A program made the position numbers and the translations under genes. This document shows, in pieces, positions 1-6,868 of a stretch of DNA of 32,332 bases; position 1 is the stretch's first letter, and each line of letters begins with the position of its first letter. Below the pieces are notes generated by a model. The model was given only the letters and a program-made list of their open reading frames with translations. It did no database searches and was not told where the DNA came from. The DNA comes from Clostridia bacterium (lineage in GTDB: Bacteria; Bacillota; Thermoanaerobacteria; Thermoanaerobacterales; Thermoanaerobacteraceae): contig DULG01000027.1 in assembly GCA_012840485.1 (NCBI GenBank), forward strand, positions 1 through 32,332, given 5' to 3'.

Positions 1-271
1 CCTTTGCGAATATGGCCATGGCTTTTTTTAATATTTCATTCTCCTCTTCAAGCCTTGCCATCTTCTTTAACATAGCCTGATATTCTGCTACTGTAATTGT
101 TGTGCCTTTGTTGTCTATATTTATTGGTTTTGCTTTTTTTAACCAACCTGATATTGTGGATTTTGAAATGCCATATTCGCTTGAAAGCTCTGCTAGACTT
201 TTACCATGGTTATACAACTCTACTATAGTATTCTTGAATTCATCATTATATTTTTTTTGTCCTCTTGGCAT
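1..271 (-). CDS. IS3-family transposase OrfA, partial (runs off the window)
   Basis: Reading the minus strand from the ATG at 271 gives an open frame of 90 codons that continues past base 1. It begins MPRGQKKYNDEFKN and contains a helix-turn-helix (LAELSSEYGISKSTISGWLK) followed by a leucine-rich coiled coil (MLKKMARLEEENEILKKAM). This is the layout of IS3-family OrfA proteins (HTH_Tnp_1), which bind the element ends. OrfB, with the DDE domain, would lie outside the window. A purine-rich ribosome site (GAGAGGAAG) lies just upstream, partly inside an inverted repeat described separately. The family is clear; the subgroup (IS150 or IS3) cannot be decided from this piece. Confidence 0.9.
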   Translation of the reverse strand, partial: MPRGQKKYNDEFKNTIVELYNHGKSLAELSSEYGISKSTISGWLKKAKPINIDNKGTTITVAEYQAMLKKMARLEEENEILKKAMAIFAK

Positions 272-272
272 T

Positions 273-333
273 TTGTAGACACTTCCTCTCTTTATATTTT
301 TATTATATCTTGTTCGAGTTAAAGTGTCTACAA
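273..333. repeat. IS3 element end with internal inverted repeat
   Basis: TTGTAGACACTT (273-284) is perfectly complementary to AAGTGTCTACAA (322-333). On the minus strand the outer arm begins TGTAGACACTTTAAC, which fits the 5'-TG terminal inverted repeat of IS3 elements, so the element boundary is probably at about 332. The inner arm ends one base before the OrfA ATG and carries part of its ribosome site. A transcript entering from outside could fold 12 bp and hide the start. The target duplication cannot be tested because the other end is off the window. Confidence 0.7.
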
Positions 334-363
334 TAATATACTAACACCACAAGATTAGAAACA

Positions 364-3300
364 ATGGCATATTGCATATGTTCGAATAAATATCAAAAAA
401 ATAAACCATACATATCAAAATCTCGTTTAAAAAGTATTTATAATACCAGTATGTACGGACTTGAACAGATTGCAGTTTATGAAGATCCATTTGAACAAAT
501 GTTTACAGAGTCAATTACTTTTTTTGGTGGATCATATATTGTTTTACCAGGAATTATTGAAAACGGTGCTTTCATAGTTAAGCACTTGTTAAAGAGCATT
601 TTCTTATACAGAAGGCATTCTGAGTTTAATGAATTTTACAATAAAGCATATCAAATTTCTTTATTATTGCTAACTATTAGTGATATTATGGCAAAAAGAG
701 CAGGGTTAGGTTATAGTGAAACAAGCAAGGTCACGGATAATGATATTCAGTTGCCATCTCACGAAAGAGAAGAAATTTTATTTAAGGCTGTAACATTTGA
801 AATTTCTGAAATTGGACAGTTAATGGTTGAAAAAAATATAAATCCAGCTATATTGGAAGCGTTCGTTATTGAGTTTGGAGATCTAGACATTAATGAATTT
901 TCACAAGAAAATCATAAATTACATTTGTATCCTTTTGTGCGCATTGAAAACAAGATTATAGTGGCTATGCCTTGTAATCTTTTAGCCGTATTACGTCATT
1001 CATTAATTAACCTTTCCATTGAGTATAACTTTATTAGTGAATTCAAAAAAAATTTTGAATTAGCCATATGGAATACCGTAGTGAAATCATTAAATATAAT
1101 GGACATTAAACAACTTGAATATTCTCTTCCTGCTTATGATAAAGATCTTTCTTTTAAAGAAGGTATATTTTCCATAGATCTTGACAAAGTATTATATATT
1201 CAACTTCATACAGACGATTTTTCAAATTACGATAAAAGCATTGTGTTCGATAGAGGTTATCAGATTGATAATGAAATCTTGGAACAAAGGGCTTTGGAAG
1301 TTAAACGCTTTATACTTGAAAATAATTTAGAGATAAGAGAAGTTCTCATTATAGTACTTGTACAAACGGCAGGTCGTGGACTATTTTTAGGGTTGGAACA
1401 TTTGGTTGATGATAATTGTTTAATAATGTCAGTTAATGATTTGGAAACTATTGCATTATTAGAAGGAGGAGATTCTCTTCACCTATATAAATATGCTAAA
1501 GCTTATAGAAAGTTAAATTCTACGGCAAAGTGTATCAGCATAAACTTCTTGGATGCGTATAGTATTTATAGATCTAAAAACAAAAGTTTTTATTTATCAG
1601 ATGACAAGCATCCAAATGTGATTTATTTTTGTGTCGGAGAAGGTAGAGATGTAATTGAAGAAATGCATAGGAAAATTGCACCTCACGGAATACCATCACC
1701 TGATGGTAATGGTATTATTGAAGTTGTTTCTTTATATGGGGACAATTCAATTCCTATATTTGTATCATTAGACATGATTGGAAGAAAAGTTGCGTTGGCA
1801 GTTGAGGGAGGACAATGGATAATATGGATTAGTAGCCCTCACTTACATTCAATAGTTGCACAATTTATTGATATGGTTGCCTATTGGATATGGCAATTTT
1901 CACCAGAGCTCAACAGATTATTATTAAATGGATCGGTTTTGCATTTAGTAATTAAGCTCCATCCCATTGAATATTGGGTAGGTAAGGTTTATCCATCGCA
2001 CGATGAAGAAACAAAAATAGATTGTGTTTCATATACTGTGTCGAAAAATAGCATTTTTATAAATGTTCATTATAAGTTTACTGAATTACTTAAAGGTCCA
2101 ACAAATTTCGGTGAGCGAGAATTAATAAAAAAGATATTAATCGCTATTCAAGAATTATATGGGATTAGTTTCTCTAAGGAAATTGATGAGTTATTGGATG
2201 AATATGCTCCCTTGGGTCCAAAAAAGAAATTATTAGTCTTTGATCAAGATAATTATTCAATATTATGTGAACCTGGGACCTTCCCAAAATTAAGGTACAT
2301 TGATTCAGCCGATGAAATATTGGATAGCATAGGATTGTGGTTGCGTAATAAAAAAGGTATAAAATATGGGCAGATAGAAAATCGGATAGAAATACTTAAC
2401 GATGTAGTGGGTTATCTTTATTCAGAAATTAAAAAAATAATTTCTACATTGAAAGACCCACAGAGTGTTTTAGAAACTTTCATGCTTTATTATGAAGCAT
2501 TATTATATGAACGGGAAAAAAACAAGTTAACGTTAGTTACGGCATTATATTGTTTTTCAAATAGTAACAAGCAAAATATGATAGACCAAATTAGGGAAAA
2601 CATCGATAGAATCAATAAGTTATCACTAAGCTTGCGATTTTTAATTGAATATATAAGTGCTTGTCCACCGTATAATGGCACACAACCATTAACCTTGGAA
2701 CTGATTGATAGGTTGCTGGCGTTGTCTTCTGAACTGATTAATTGGGCCAATTATAGTGATCTTGCCAAATATCAGCTTGCTGATTTACATTTAACAATGT
2801 TGCCATCTGGTAGATTAGGGATAAGTGATGATGAGGTATATATTTCTGCTTGTACAAAATATTTACAAGAACACGCGTCAGATGTGTTAAATAAGGCTAT
2901 TGAAATGTATGAGTCAAACTGGGGGGTAAAAATAGATAATAATGATAAAATAGAAATTGATCAAGATTTAGTCGAAGCTTTTGAAGATGAGTTTGGATTT
3001 GGTTTATTTGAACTTATTGATATTATATCATCGTTGATAGAGATGGGTAGAGGAATTGCAAATGAAATTAAAAGATTGCCATTGAATAAACTCATAGATG
3101 AGTTAAAAGATCTAACTGGTTTGAGTGAAGTAACGATAAATAGAGCTATTAAGGCGTTAAGTTTAAGACCACGAGAAGATTATTTATCTCCTCCAGAAGG
3201 ATTTAGAAAAGAGGATATTTATCCCTGGAAATTTAATAGAGAACTGTCGTATTTAAGGAGGCCGTTAATATTATTTAATGACAGTGTGTTTTGGAGTAAT

Positions 3301-3897
3301 AGGCATTTATGTTATTGTTGTGGCCATATCCTTGATTTATGTTTAGATGGAAAATTAAAAGCAAAAAGTACGAAGATGAAGAAATTAATAAGCAAATACC
3401 AAAATATTAAAGGTGCAGAATTTAATCAGTCAATTTGCAACTTGTTCGCTAAGTATAACTTTTTAATAGTAAGAAGTAAAGTTAAAAAAATTAACGGCAT
3501 GAGAATAATGGATGAGAAAGGTGAATTAGGTGATATTGATGTATTGGTTATTAACCCTAAGAATAAAAAGATTTATACAATTGAATGCAAAGATCTTTCT
3601 ATTGCCAGAAACCCTTATGAGGTACATCATGAACTACATCTGATATTTTATGGTTATAAAAGCAAGGCGTCTATCGTAGAAAAGCATCTTAAAAGGACTA
3701 ACTGGATAAAGCAAAATATATCAAAAGTATTAGATGCTTACGATTTGAAACATATGAAGGGAAAATGGGCAGTTAAACCGTTGATCGTTATTAGTGAAGA
3801 AATGATTTCACCATATCTTTATGATTCTAAGGGCATACAAATTATCTCATACAATAAATTAAAAGAGGAAGTTGAGAGTGGTAAATTTTTTCGATAA
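364..3897 (+). CDS. Large multidomain protein with C-terminal PD-(D/E)XK nuclease motif
   Basis: This 1177-residue protein has no signal peptide or clear membrane segment. The first ~960 residues are mixed alpha/beta with no P-loop or other motif I recognise. A cysteine/histidine cluster lies at C983, C985, C986, H988 and C993 (CYCCGHILDLC), possibly metal-binding. The C-terminus carries a restriction-endonuclease-like signature: E1019 (KGAEFN), G-D1057-I-D1059-VLVIN, then IE1074-C-K1076. That order fits Mrr/NERD-type PD-(D/E)XK nucleases. The ATG at 364 has no good ribosome site, and the frame stays open back to 337, a few bases from the IS3 end. The native N-terminus or promoter may therefore have been cut off by the insertion. 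DNA cleavage in defence is inferred from the motif and the neighbourhood; the N-terminal role is unknown. Confidence 0.85.
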   Translation: MAYCICSNKYQKNKPYISKSRLKSIYNTSMYGLEQIAVYEDPFEQMFTESITFFGGSYIVLPGIIENGAFIVKHLLKSIFLYRRHSEFNEFYNKAYQISLLLLTISDIMAKRAGLGYSETSKVTDNDIQLPSHEREEILFKAVTFEISEIGQLMVEKNINPAILEAFVIEFGDLDINEFSQENHKLHLYPFVRIENKIIVAMPCNLLAVLRHSLINLSIEYNFISEFKKNFELAIWNTVVKSLNIMDIKQLEYSLPAYDKDLSFKEGIFSIDLDKVLYIQLHTDDFSNYDKSIVFDRGYQIDNEILEQRALEVKRFILENNLEIREVLIIVLVQTAGRGLFLGLEHLVDDNCLIMSVNDLETIALLEGGDSLHLYKYAKAYRKLNSTAKCISINFLDAYSIYRSKNKSFYLSDDKHPNVIYFCVGEGRDVIEEMHRKIAPHGIPSPDGNGIIEVVSLYGDNSIPIFVSLDMIGRKVALAVEGGQWIIWISSPHLHSIVAQFIDMVAYWIWQFSPELNRLLLNGSVLHLVIKLHPIEYWVGKVYPSHDEETKIDCVSYTVSKNSIFINVHYKFTELLKGPTNFGERELIKKILIAIQELYGISFSKEIDELLDEYAPLGPKKKLLVFDQDNYSILCEPGTFPKLRYIDSADEILDSIGLWLRNKKGIKYGQIENRIEILNDVVGYLYSEIKKIISTLKDPQSVLETFMLYYEALLYEREKNKLTLVTALYCFSNSNKQNMIDQIRENIDRINKLSLSLRFLIEYISACPPYNGTQPLTLELIDRLLALSSELINWANYSDLAKYQLADLHLTMLPSGRLGISDDEVYISACTKYLQEHASDVLNKAIEMYESNWGVKIDNNDKIEIDQDLVEAFEDEFGFGLFELIDIISSLIEMGRGIANEIKRLPLNKLIDELKDLTGLSEVTINRAIKALSLRPREDYLSPPEGFRKEDIYPWKFNRELSYLRRPLILFNDSVFWSNRHLCYCCGHILDLCLDGKLKAKSTKMKKLISKYQNIKGAEFNQSICNLFAKYNFLIVRSKVKKINGMRIMDEKGELGDIDVLVINPKNKKIYTIECKDLSIARNPYEVHHELHLIFYGYKSKASIVEKHLKRTNWIKQNISKVLDAYDLKHMKGKWAVKPLIVISEEMISPYLYDSKGIQIISYNKLKEEVESGKFFR

Positions 3898-4423
3898 CAA
3901 GTCTAAGTGGTGAGTTGTAAAAAAGCGTGTTTTTATAGTATTCCACAGTCCCAAGAGTAAAATTAAATTTCCCAAATACCCAGCTGGTTCAAGGTATTTT
4001 CTCTTGATTTGACCTGCTTTTTCTATTAGGGATGAGGGAAAAGGAGTAAGAGAGAAAGAAAACCATATCAATTTGCTTGATAATTTAGCTTTTTGCTTGG
4101 CTTTTAGGATTTTCCCAAACTGGATATTATTGCTGTGCTTAATTACAGGCGCATGGCTTATTAATTGTCAGGTTCTTCGAAAGGAGGATTCTTTGAAAAA
4201 GATTTATAATGAAGAATGCATGGGATGCTGTAAAGAAGTCCGCAGGTATCTTTAATAGCAGGTGGAGAGTGTATGAATTAAATTCATATACTGCTTCAAT
4301 AGTAGGAGCGGTAAAGAGATTAAAAGTTTTATTTTGTTGTATAGGAAAATTAGTCTAATCAGTTTATAATCTTCCCATGATGCTTGATTGTAGGAGAATG
4401 AGTAGAAGTGTGAGGTGGATAAA
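3898..4423. other. Gene-poor, probably decayed stretch
   Basis: There is no convincing gene apart from a possible 20-codon ORF listed separately. A palindromic patch (GTATGAATTAAATTCATATAC, about 4270-4290) could form a hairpin. No terminator with a T-tract is visible directly after the large nuclease-type gene. Confidence 0.5.
4193..4255 (+). CDS. Possible 20-residue peptide with strong ribosome site
   Basis: A very good ribosome site (AAGGAGGA, 4181-4188) stands 4 bases before a TTG. The TTG opens a 20-codon frame, MKKIYNEECMGCCKEVRRYL, ending in TAA. A CxxCC motif is present. The same frame is open further upstream, so this could also be the tail of a decayed gene. I do not recognise it. 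It is listed because the ribosome site is stronger than anything else in this stretch. Confidence 0.2.
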   Translation: MKKIYNEECMGCCKEVRRYL

Positions 4424-4725
4424 GTGCGTAAAAAATATTTTTAATAGCAGTCTTAATCTTTTTATCAGTAATTGTTTTTTACCTTACTCCTACGGGGACA
4501 ATCCGATTTTATATTGCCTTATACGGTAGCCCTATTGCAGCAGTGAAAGTTAAAATTACACAAGGGGGGTACCACGAGCCTCACTGGGCGACTACAGCTT
4601 ACGGATGGCAATTCTTCGTTGAGGGTTACCGTGATCGTCGATTGGGTGAAAAATTATGTTTCTTTTATTTAAACAAAAACCCTCTCGGTTTATGGACAGT
4701 TACTTTGGTTGGTACAGGTCCATGA
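4424..4725 (+). pseudogene. Small membrane-anchored or secreted protein, frameshifted near its start
   Basis: A GTG at 4424 starts VRKKYF and then hits TAA. A one-base change of frame at the A6/T5 runs (4430-4442) continues into about 95 sensible codons: a hydrophobic segment (FLIAVLIFLSVIVFYL), then TPTGTIRFYIALYG, and a globular tail ending TVTLVGTGP before TGA at 4723. The intact product would be about 100 residues with one N-terminal membrane segment or signal. The family is not recognised. A shortened form could still start at GTG 4543 (60 codons), but it would lack the membrane segment. Homopolymer slippage or a sequencing error are both possible. Confidence 0.5.
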
Positions 4726-4791
4726 GAAGCTCTAGAGGTTAATGCACAAAATATGTTTAAGACTTGCGGATTGTAAAATGAGCGAGCTTAA

Positions 4792-5022
4792 CCCTTGACC
4801 CATTCCCCTTAGTGGGGAATGAATGAGGGAAAAGGAATAATGGTTAAGTTCTAAAGAATAACAAAGGGATAAGGGGAGAGCATTAAAAAACCAATGTTTA
4901 CGCCACTTATCCCTTTTTTCCTTGAACCATGAACTTGCTCTTTTGGAAAAACTTTTTTCACACAAATTAAAGGAGTATTTGGGTGGGGGAATGACAGGGG
5001 AAGGGCTTTTTTTAAAAATTAA
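4792..5022 (+). repeat. Copy A of the structured island repeat (shortened)
   Basis: This shares blocks in the same order with 9056-9380 and 9404-9728. First is a hairpin (CATTCCCC 4801-4808 with GGGGAATG 4814-4821), then GGGAAAAGGA. Next is a second hairpin whose arms are GGGATAAG (4866-4873) and CTTATCCC (4916-4923) followed by T6. The tail TTGGAAAAACTTTTTTCACA and a closing run of T with AAATTAA follow. About 100 bases of the tail present in the other copies are missing. Confidence 0.75.
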
Positions 5023-5028
5023 TAATAA

Positions 5029-5259
5029 AGGGGACTCTTAGAAAAACATTTGGATAAGTTGCCCCTTACCAACCAGTACCTTGATTCGGTGAAGGAAAAC
5101 AGAAGGGATTTTCAATTAAGAAGGATAAAGTGGGCGGTTAGGGAGTTGAGAAGTCAGGGAGAAATTCCAAAGCTGTGGAAAGTGTTGAGAAAAGCAGGTA
5201 TAAGGAAGGAATTTTGCAAAGACATGGAGAATTACATACTTCAAATAATTGACAAATAG
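5029..5259 (+). pseudogene. Possible C-terminal remnant of a TnsD/TniQ-like transposon protein
   Basis: The frame is open from 5029, directly after the end of repeat copy A, to TAG at 5257. Its only possible start is a TTG at 5050 with a weak ribosome site. The product contains LPLTNQYLDSVKEN, then a basic helical stretch (FQLRRIKWAVRELRSQG, then PKLWKVLRKAGIR) and a short helical tail. From memory this resembles the C-terminal end of TnsD/TniQ-type target-selection proteins of Tn7-like elements in Firmicutes; no search supports it. No tnsABC genes are visible nearby. It is probably what is left after a repeat copy or deletion removed the rest. It could instead be a small stand-alone DNA-binding protein. 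Confidence 0.4.
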
Positions 5260-5409
5260 TAAAATTATTGTAAATGACGTATAATAATTATGTGATATGT
5301 AAATACTTAATATCAGATCTTCTATTTTCCAGATTAACTAATGTTGTAGCAAAACTTCTATAATTTTTGGGTGTTGCATTCAATTTTATAATGAACCAAA
5401 CGTATTTGG

Positions 5410-5440
5410 AATGCCTGATTGCGATGGCATTTCTTTTTTT
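5410..5440 (+). terminator. Rho-independent terminator
   Basis: AATGCC (5410-5415) pairs with GGCATT (5426-5431) around a 10-base loop, followed by CTTTTTTTATTTT. This is the usual plus-strand terminator form. It sits about 150 bases after the TnsD-like fragment. The rest of 5260-5510 holds no gene I can support, only an AT-rich palindrome (CGTTTTTAAAAACG) near 5452. Confidence 0.6.
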
Positions 5441-5510
5441 ATTTTCGAGGACGTTTTTAAAAACGATAGTCCTATTGCTTATAATTTAGAATATTAAAGT
5501 TAAAATTTAA

Positions 5511-5587
5511 TGGGATACCTTAATAGGTATCCCACAAAACTGTTGAGAATGCTCTGGACAGCGTCCAGTGCGATATCAGTTGTACTA
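5511..5587. repeat. Structured hairpin unit 1
   Basis: Two hairpins lie in series. The first is a perfect 10-bp stem, TGGGATACCT (5511-5520) with AGGTATCCCA (5525-5534) and a 4-base loop. The second has arms GCTCTGGAC (5551-5559) and GTCCAGTGC (5563-5571) around loop AGC, with one T-T mismatch. The linker before it reads GTTGAGAATG, and after it comes GATATCAGTTGTACTA. The same plan recurs in unit 2. No T-tract follows, so it is not a simple terminator. The transcribed strand is unknown. Confidence 0.6.
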
Positions 5588-5634
5588 TATATTATGCGAA
5601 AGCTTCCAAATTTAATACCATACAAATAATTGTA

Positions 5635-5706
5635 GCCAGTATAGCATACTGGCCGTAAAAGTTGAAAATGTTCTAAATAGCATTTAGAACGATATTTGTT
5701 GTACTA
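5635..5706. repeat. Structured hairpin unit 2 (compensatory changes relative to unit 1)
   Basis: The first hairpin pairs GCCAGTAT (5635-5642) with ATACTGGC (5646-5653) around loop AGC. The second pairs GTTCTAAAT (5670-5678) with ATTTAGAAC (5682-5690), again with loop AGC. The linker GTTGAAAATG and the tail GATATTTGTTGTACTA match unit 1 closely, while the stem bases differ on both arms and still pair. A short piece (CATA(T)CAAA-AATTGTAGC) preceding this unit near 5620 is repeated near 5775. Confidence 0.6.
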
Positions 5707-5811
5707 ATTAAATTTTAAAACCTTTTTGCCAGTATGTCAAGACCAGTACGAAGAAATTTTATTGATGGTTTTACATATCAAACAATTGTAGCAAAGCAGG
5801 CTTTATTTTGT

Positions 5812-6378
5812 TTAATGTCCTTTCATTAATAATTGCAACATGTGACTTTTCGAGTTTTTCTTACTTATAGTCCTTATTTGAGCGAGATTTATGTATCCAG
5901 TGATTTCTTTTTTGTAGTCAGGCATAATTTCAACTGGTATCTCATAATAGTCCAATTTCTTATAGCATTCATTGCCTTGATCATCCAAATATTTGATATA
6001 ATGCTTACCGTTTTCTTCCTTTAAAACTGTCATTCCTCGGTGTGTAGTGATTGGAGCTACAATAGTGGTTGGTGAACTGCTATTACCCTTATCATTTTGT
6101 AAGACTACTACTGGGCGTTTGTGATTCTGCTCGCTTCCAATATTAAAACCAAGCTCACAAAAGAATATGTACCCTTTCTTGACTACATTTGGAGTCCCCT
6201 TAAAAAAGATGCGGTACTTTTTTAGTGACCACTCCAGTATTTTTTTACCTAAAACCAGATGTTCAAGCCATATTTTTTCAATTTTATTAGGTTTTGTAAT
6301 TTGTAATTTTATTTTTTCTAGTAGCTTTGTTATATCTGATAAAAGCAGTGTTATTTCGGATTGCTCTTTATCACCCAT
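5812..6378 (-). CDS. PemK/MazF-family protein with N-terminal helical extension
   Basis: The product has 188 residues. Residues ~1-65 are helical and charged (LLLSDITKLLEKIKLQI and so on). A MazF/Kid-type domain follows: KKGYIFFCELGFNIGSEQ, KRPVVVLQND, SSPTTIVAPIT, and near the C-terminus INLAQIRTISKK. The SEQ...RP motif and the threonine of TTIVAPIT correspond to the RNA-cleaving site of MazF endoribonucleases. The start at 6378 is well supported by GGGAGGGGG a few bases upstream. The domain is longer than usual MazF (about 110-120) because of the leader and an insertion around LKEENGKHYIKYLDD. No antitoxin gene lies upstream on the same strand, unlike the mazEF pair at 24918-25546. It may be a solitary toxin or a housekeeping relative. 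Confidence 0.85.
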   Translation of the reverse strand: MGDKEQSEITLLLSDITKLLEKIKLQITKPNKIEKIWLEHLVLGKKILEWSLKKYRIFFKGTPNVVKKGYIFFCELGFNIGSEQNHKRPVVVLQNDKGNSSSPTTIVAPITTHRGMTVLKEENGKHYIKYLDDQGNECYKKLDYYEIPVEIMPDYKKEITGYINLAQIRTISKKNSKSHMLQLLMKGH

Positions 6379-6543
6379 AAGTATGTTACCCCCTCCCTGA
6401 ATGATTTTAAGATATTCTCGTTGTATAAAATTATAAGTATCATTTTCCTATTTCTCAATACTATTCTTTATCTTTTTCATAATGGATGCTATAATTCTAT
6501 CATCAGCCAATGAAGGGGGATGTATTGCTTGACATGGCAGTAA

Positions 6544-6696
6544 GAAAAACTCATCAATGCAGCCCAGGCGATCATCTTTACCGCATGTTTAAGCGGAAGC
6601 GACCTGGTGCAGTTCGGCAGGGAAGTGGCGCAGATATTTTTTGATTATGGGCTTCTGGAGAAAGGATCTTATGAAATTCTTGCAGGGAAGGTATAA
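6544..6696 (+). pseudogene. Unidentified 50-codon coding remnant, higher GC than surroundings
   Basis: The frame opens after TAA at 6541 and ends at TAA 6694. It reads EKLINAAQAIIFTACLSGSD, then LVQFGREVAQIFFDYGLLEK and a short tail ending ILAGKV. It has no start codon with a ribosome site. The segment is visibly richer in G and C (ggcagggaagtggcgcag) than the flanks, which suggests a transferred fragment of a larger gene. I do not recognise the family. The remainder of 6379-6868 shows nothing more than the ribosome site of the next gene. Confidence 0.35.
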
Positions 6697-6868
6697 TTAA
6701 ATTGAGAGTGTATATTCAAAATTGCGTTTGAGGTAATTAGTGATATGCTGAAGTAAGAAAATGCTCGTATTGAAGGAATAAGTTTGAATTCAATTTCGTA
6801 ATATCTTTAGGTAAACGTTAAATAGGTATCCTTAATTATAACTTCTACTTTGCCTTGGAGGTGATTTC

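Noticed and set aside
3990-4065. A possible fourth copy of the island repeat (GATGAGGGAAAAGGAGTAAG)
   Set aside because: Only about 20 bases resemble copy A and no hairpin is present; too short in AT-rich sequence.
4073-4192. The longer version (60 codons) of the small ORF ending at 4255
   Set aside because: Its upstream part has no ribosome site and reads as low-complexity hydrophobic sequence; only the last 20 codons follow a good ribosome site.
5535-5655. A plus-strand protein-like reading across hairpin unit 1 (VENALDSVQCDISCT...)
   Set aside because: The matching reading of unit 2 has an in-frame stop and the stems change in a paired manner, which fits RNA structure better than coding.
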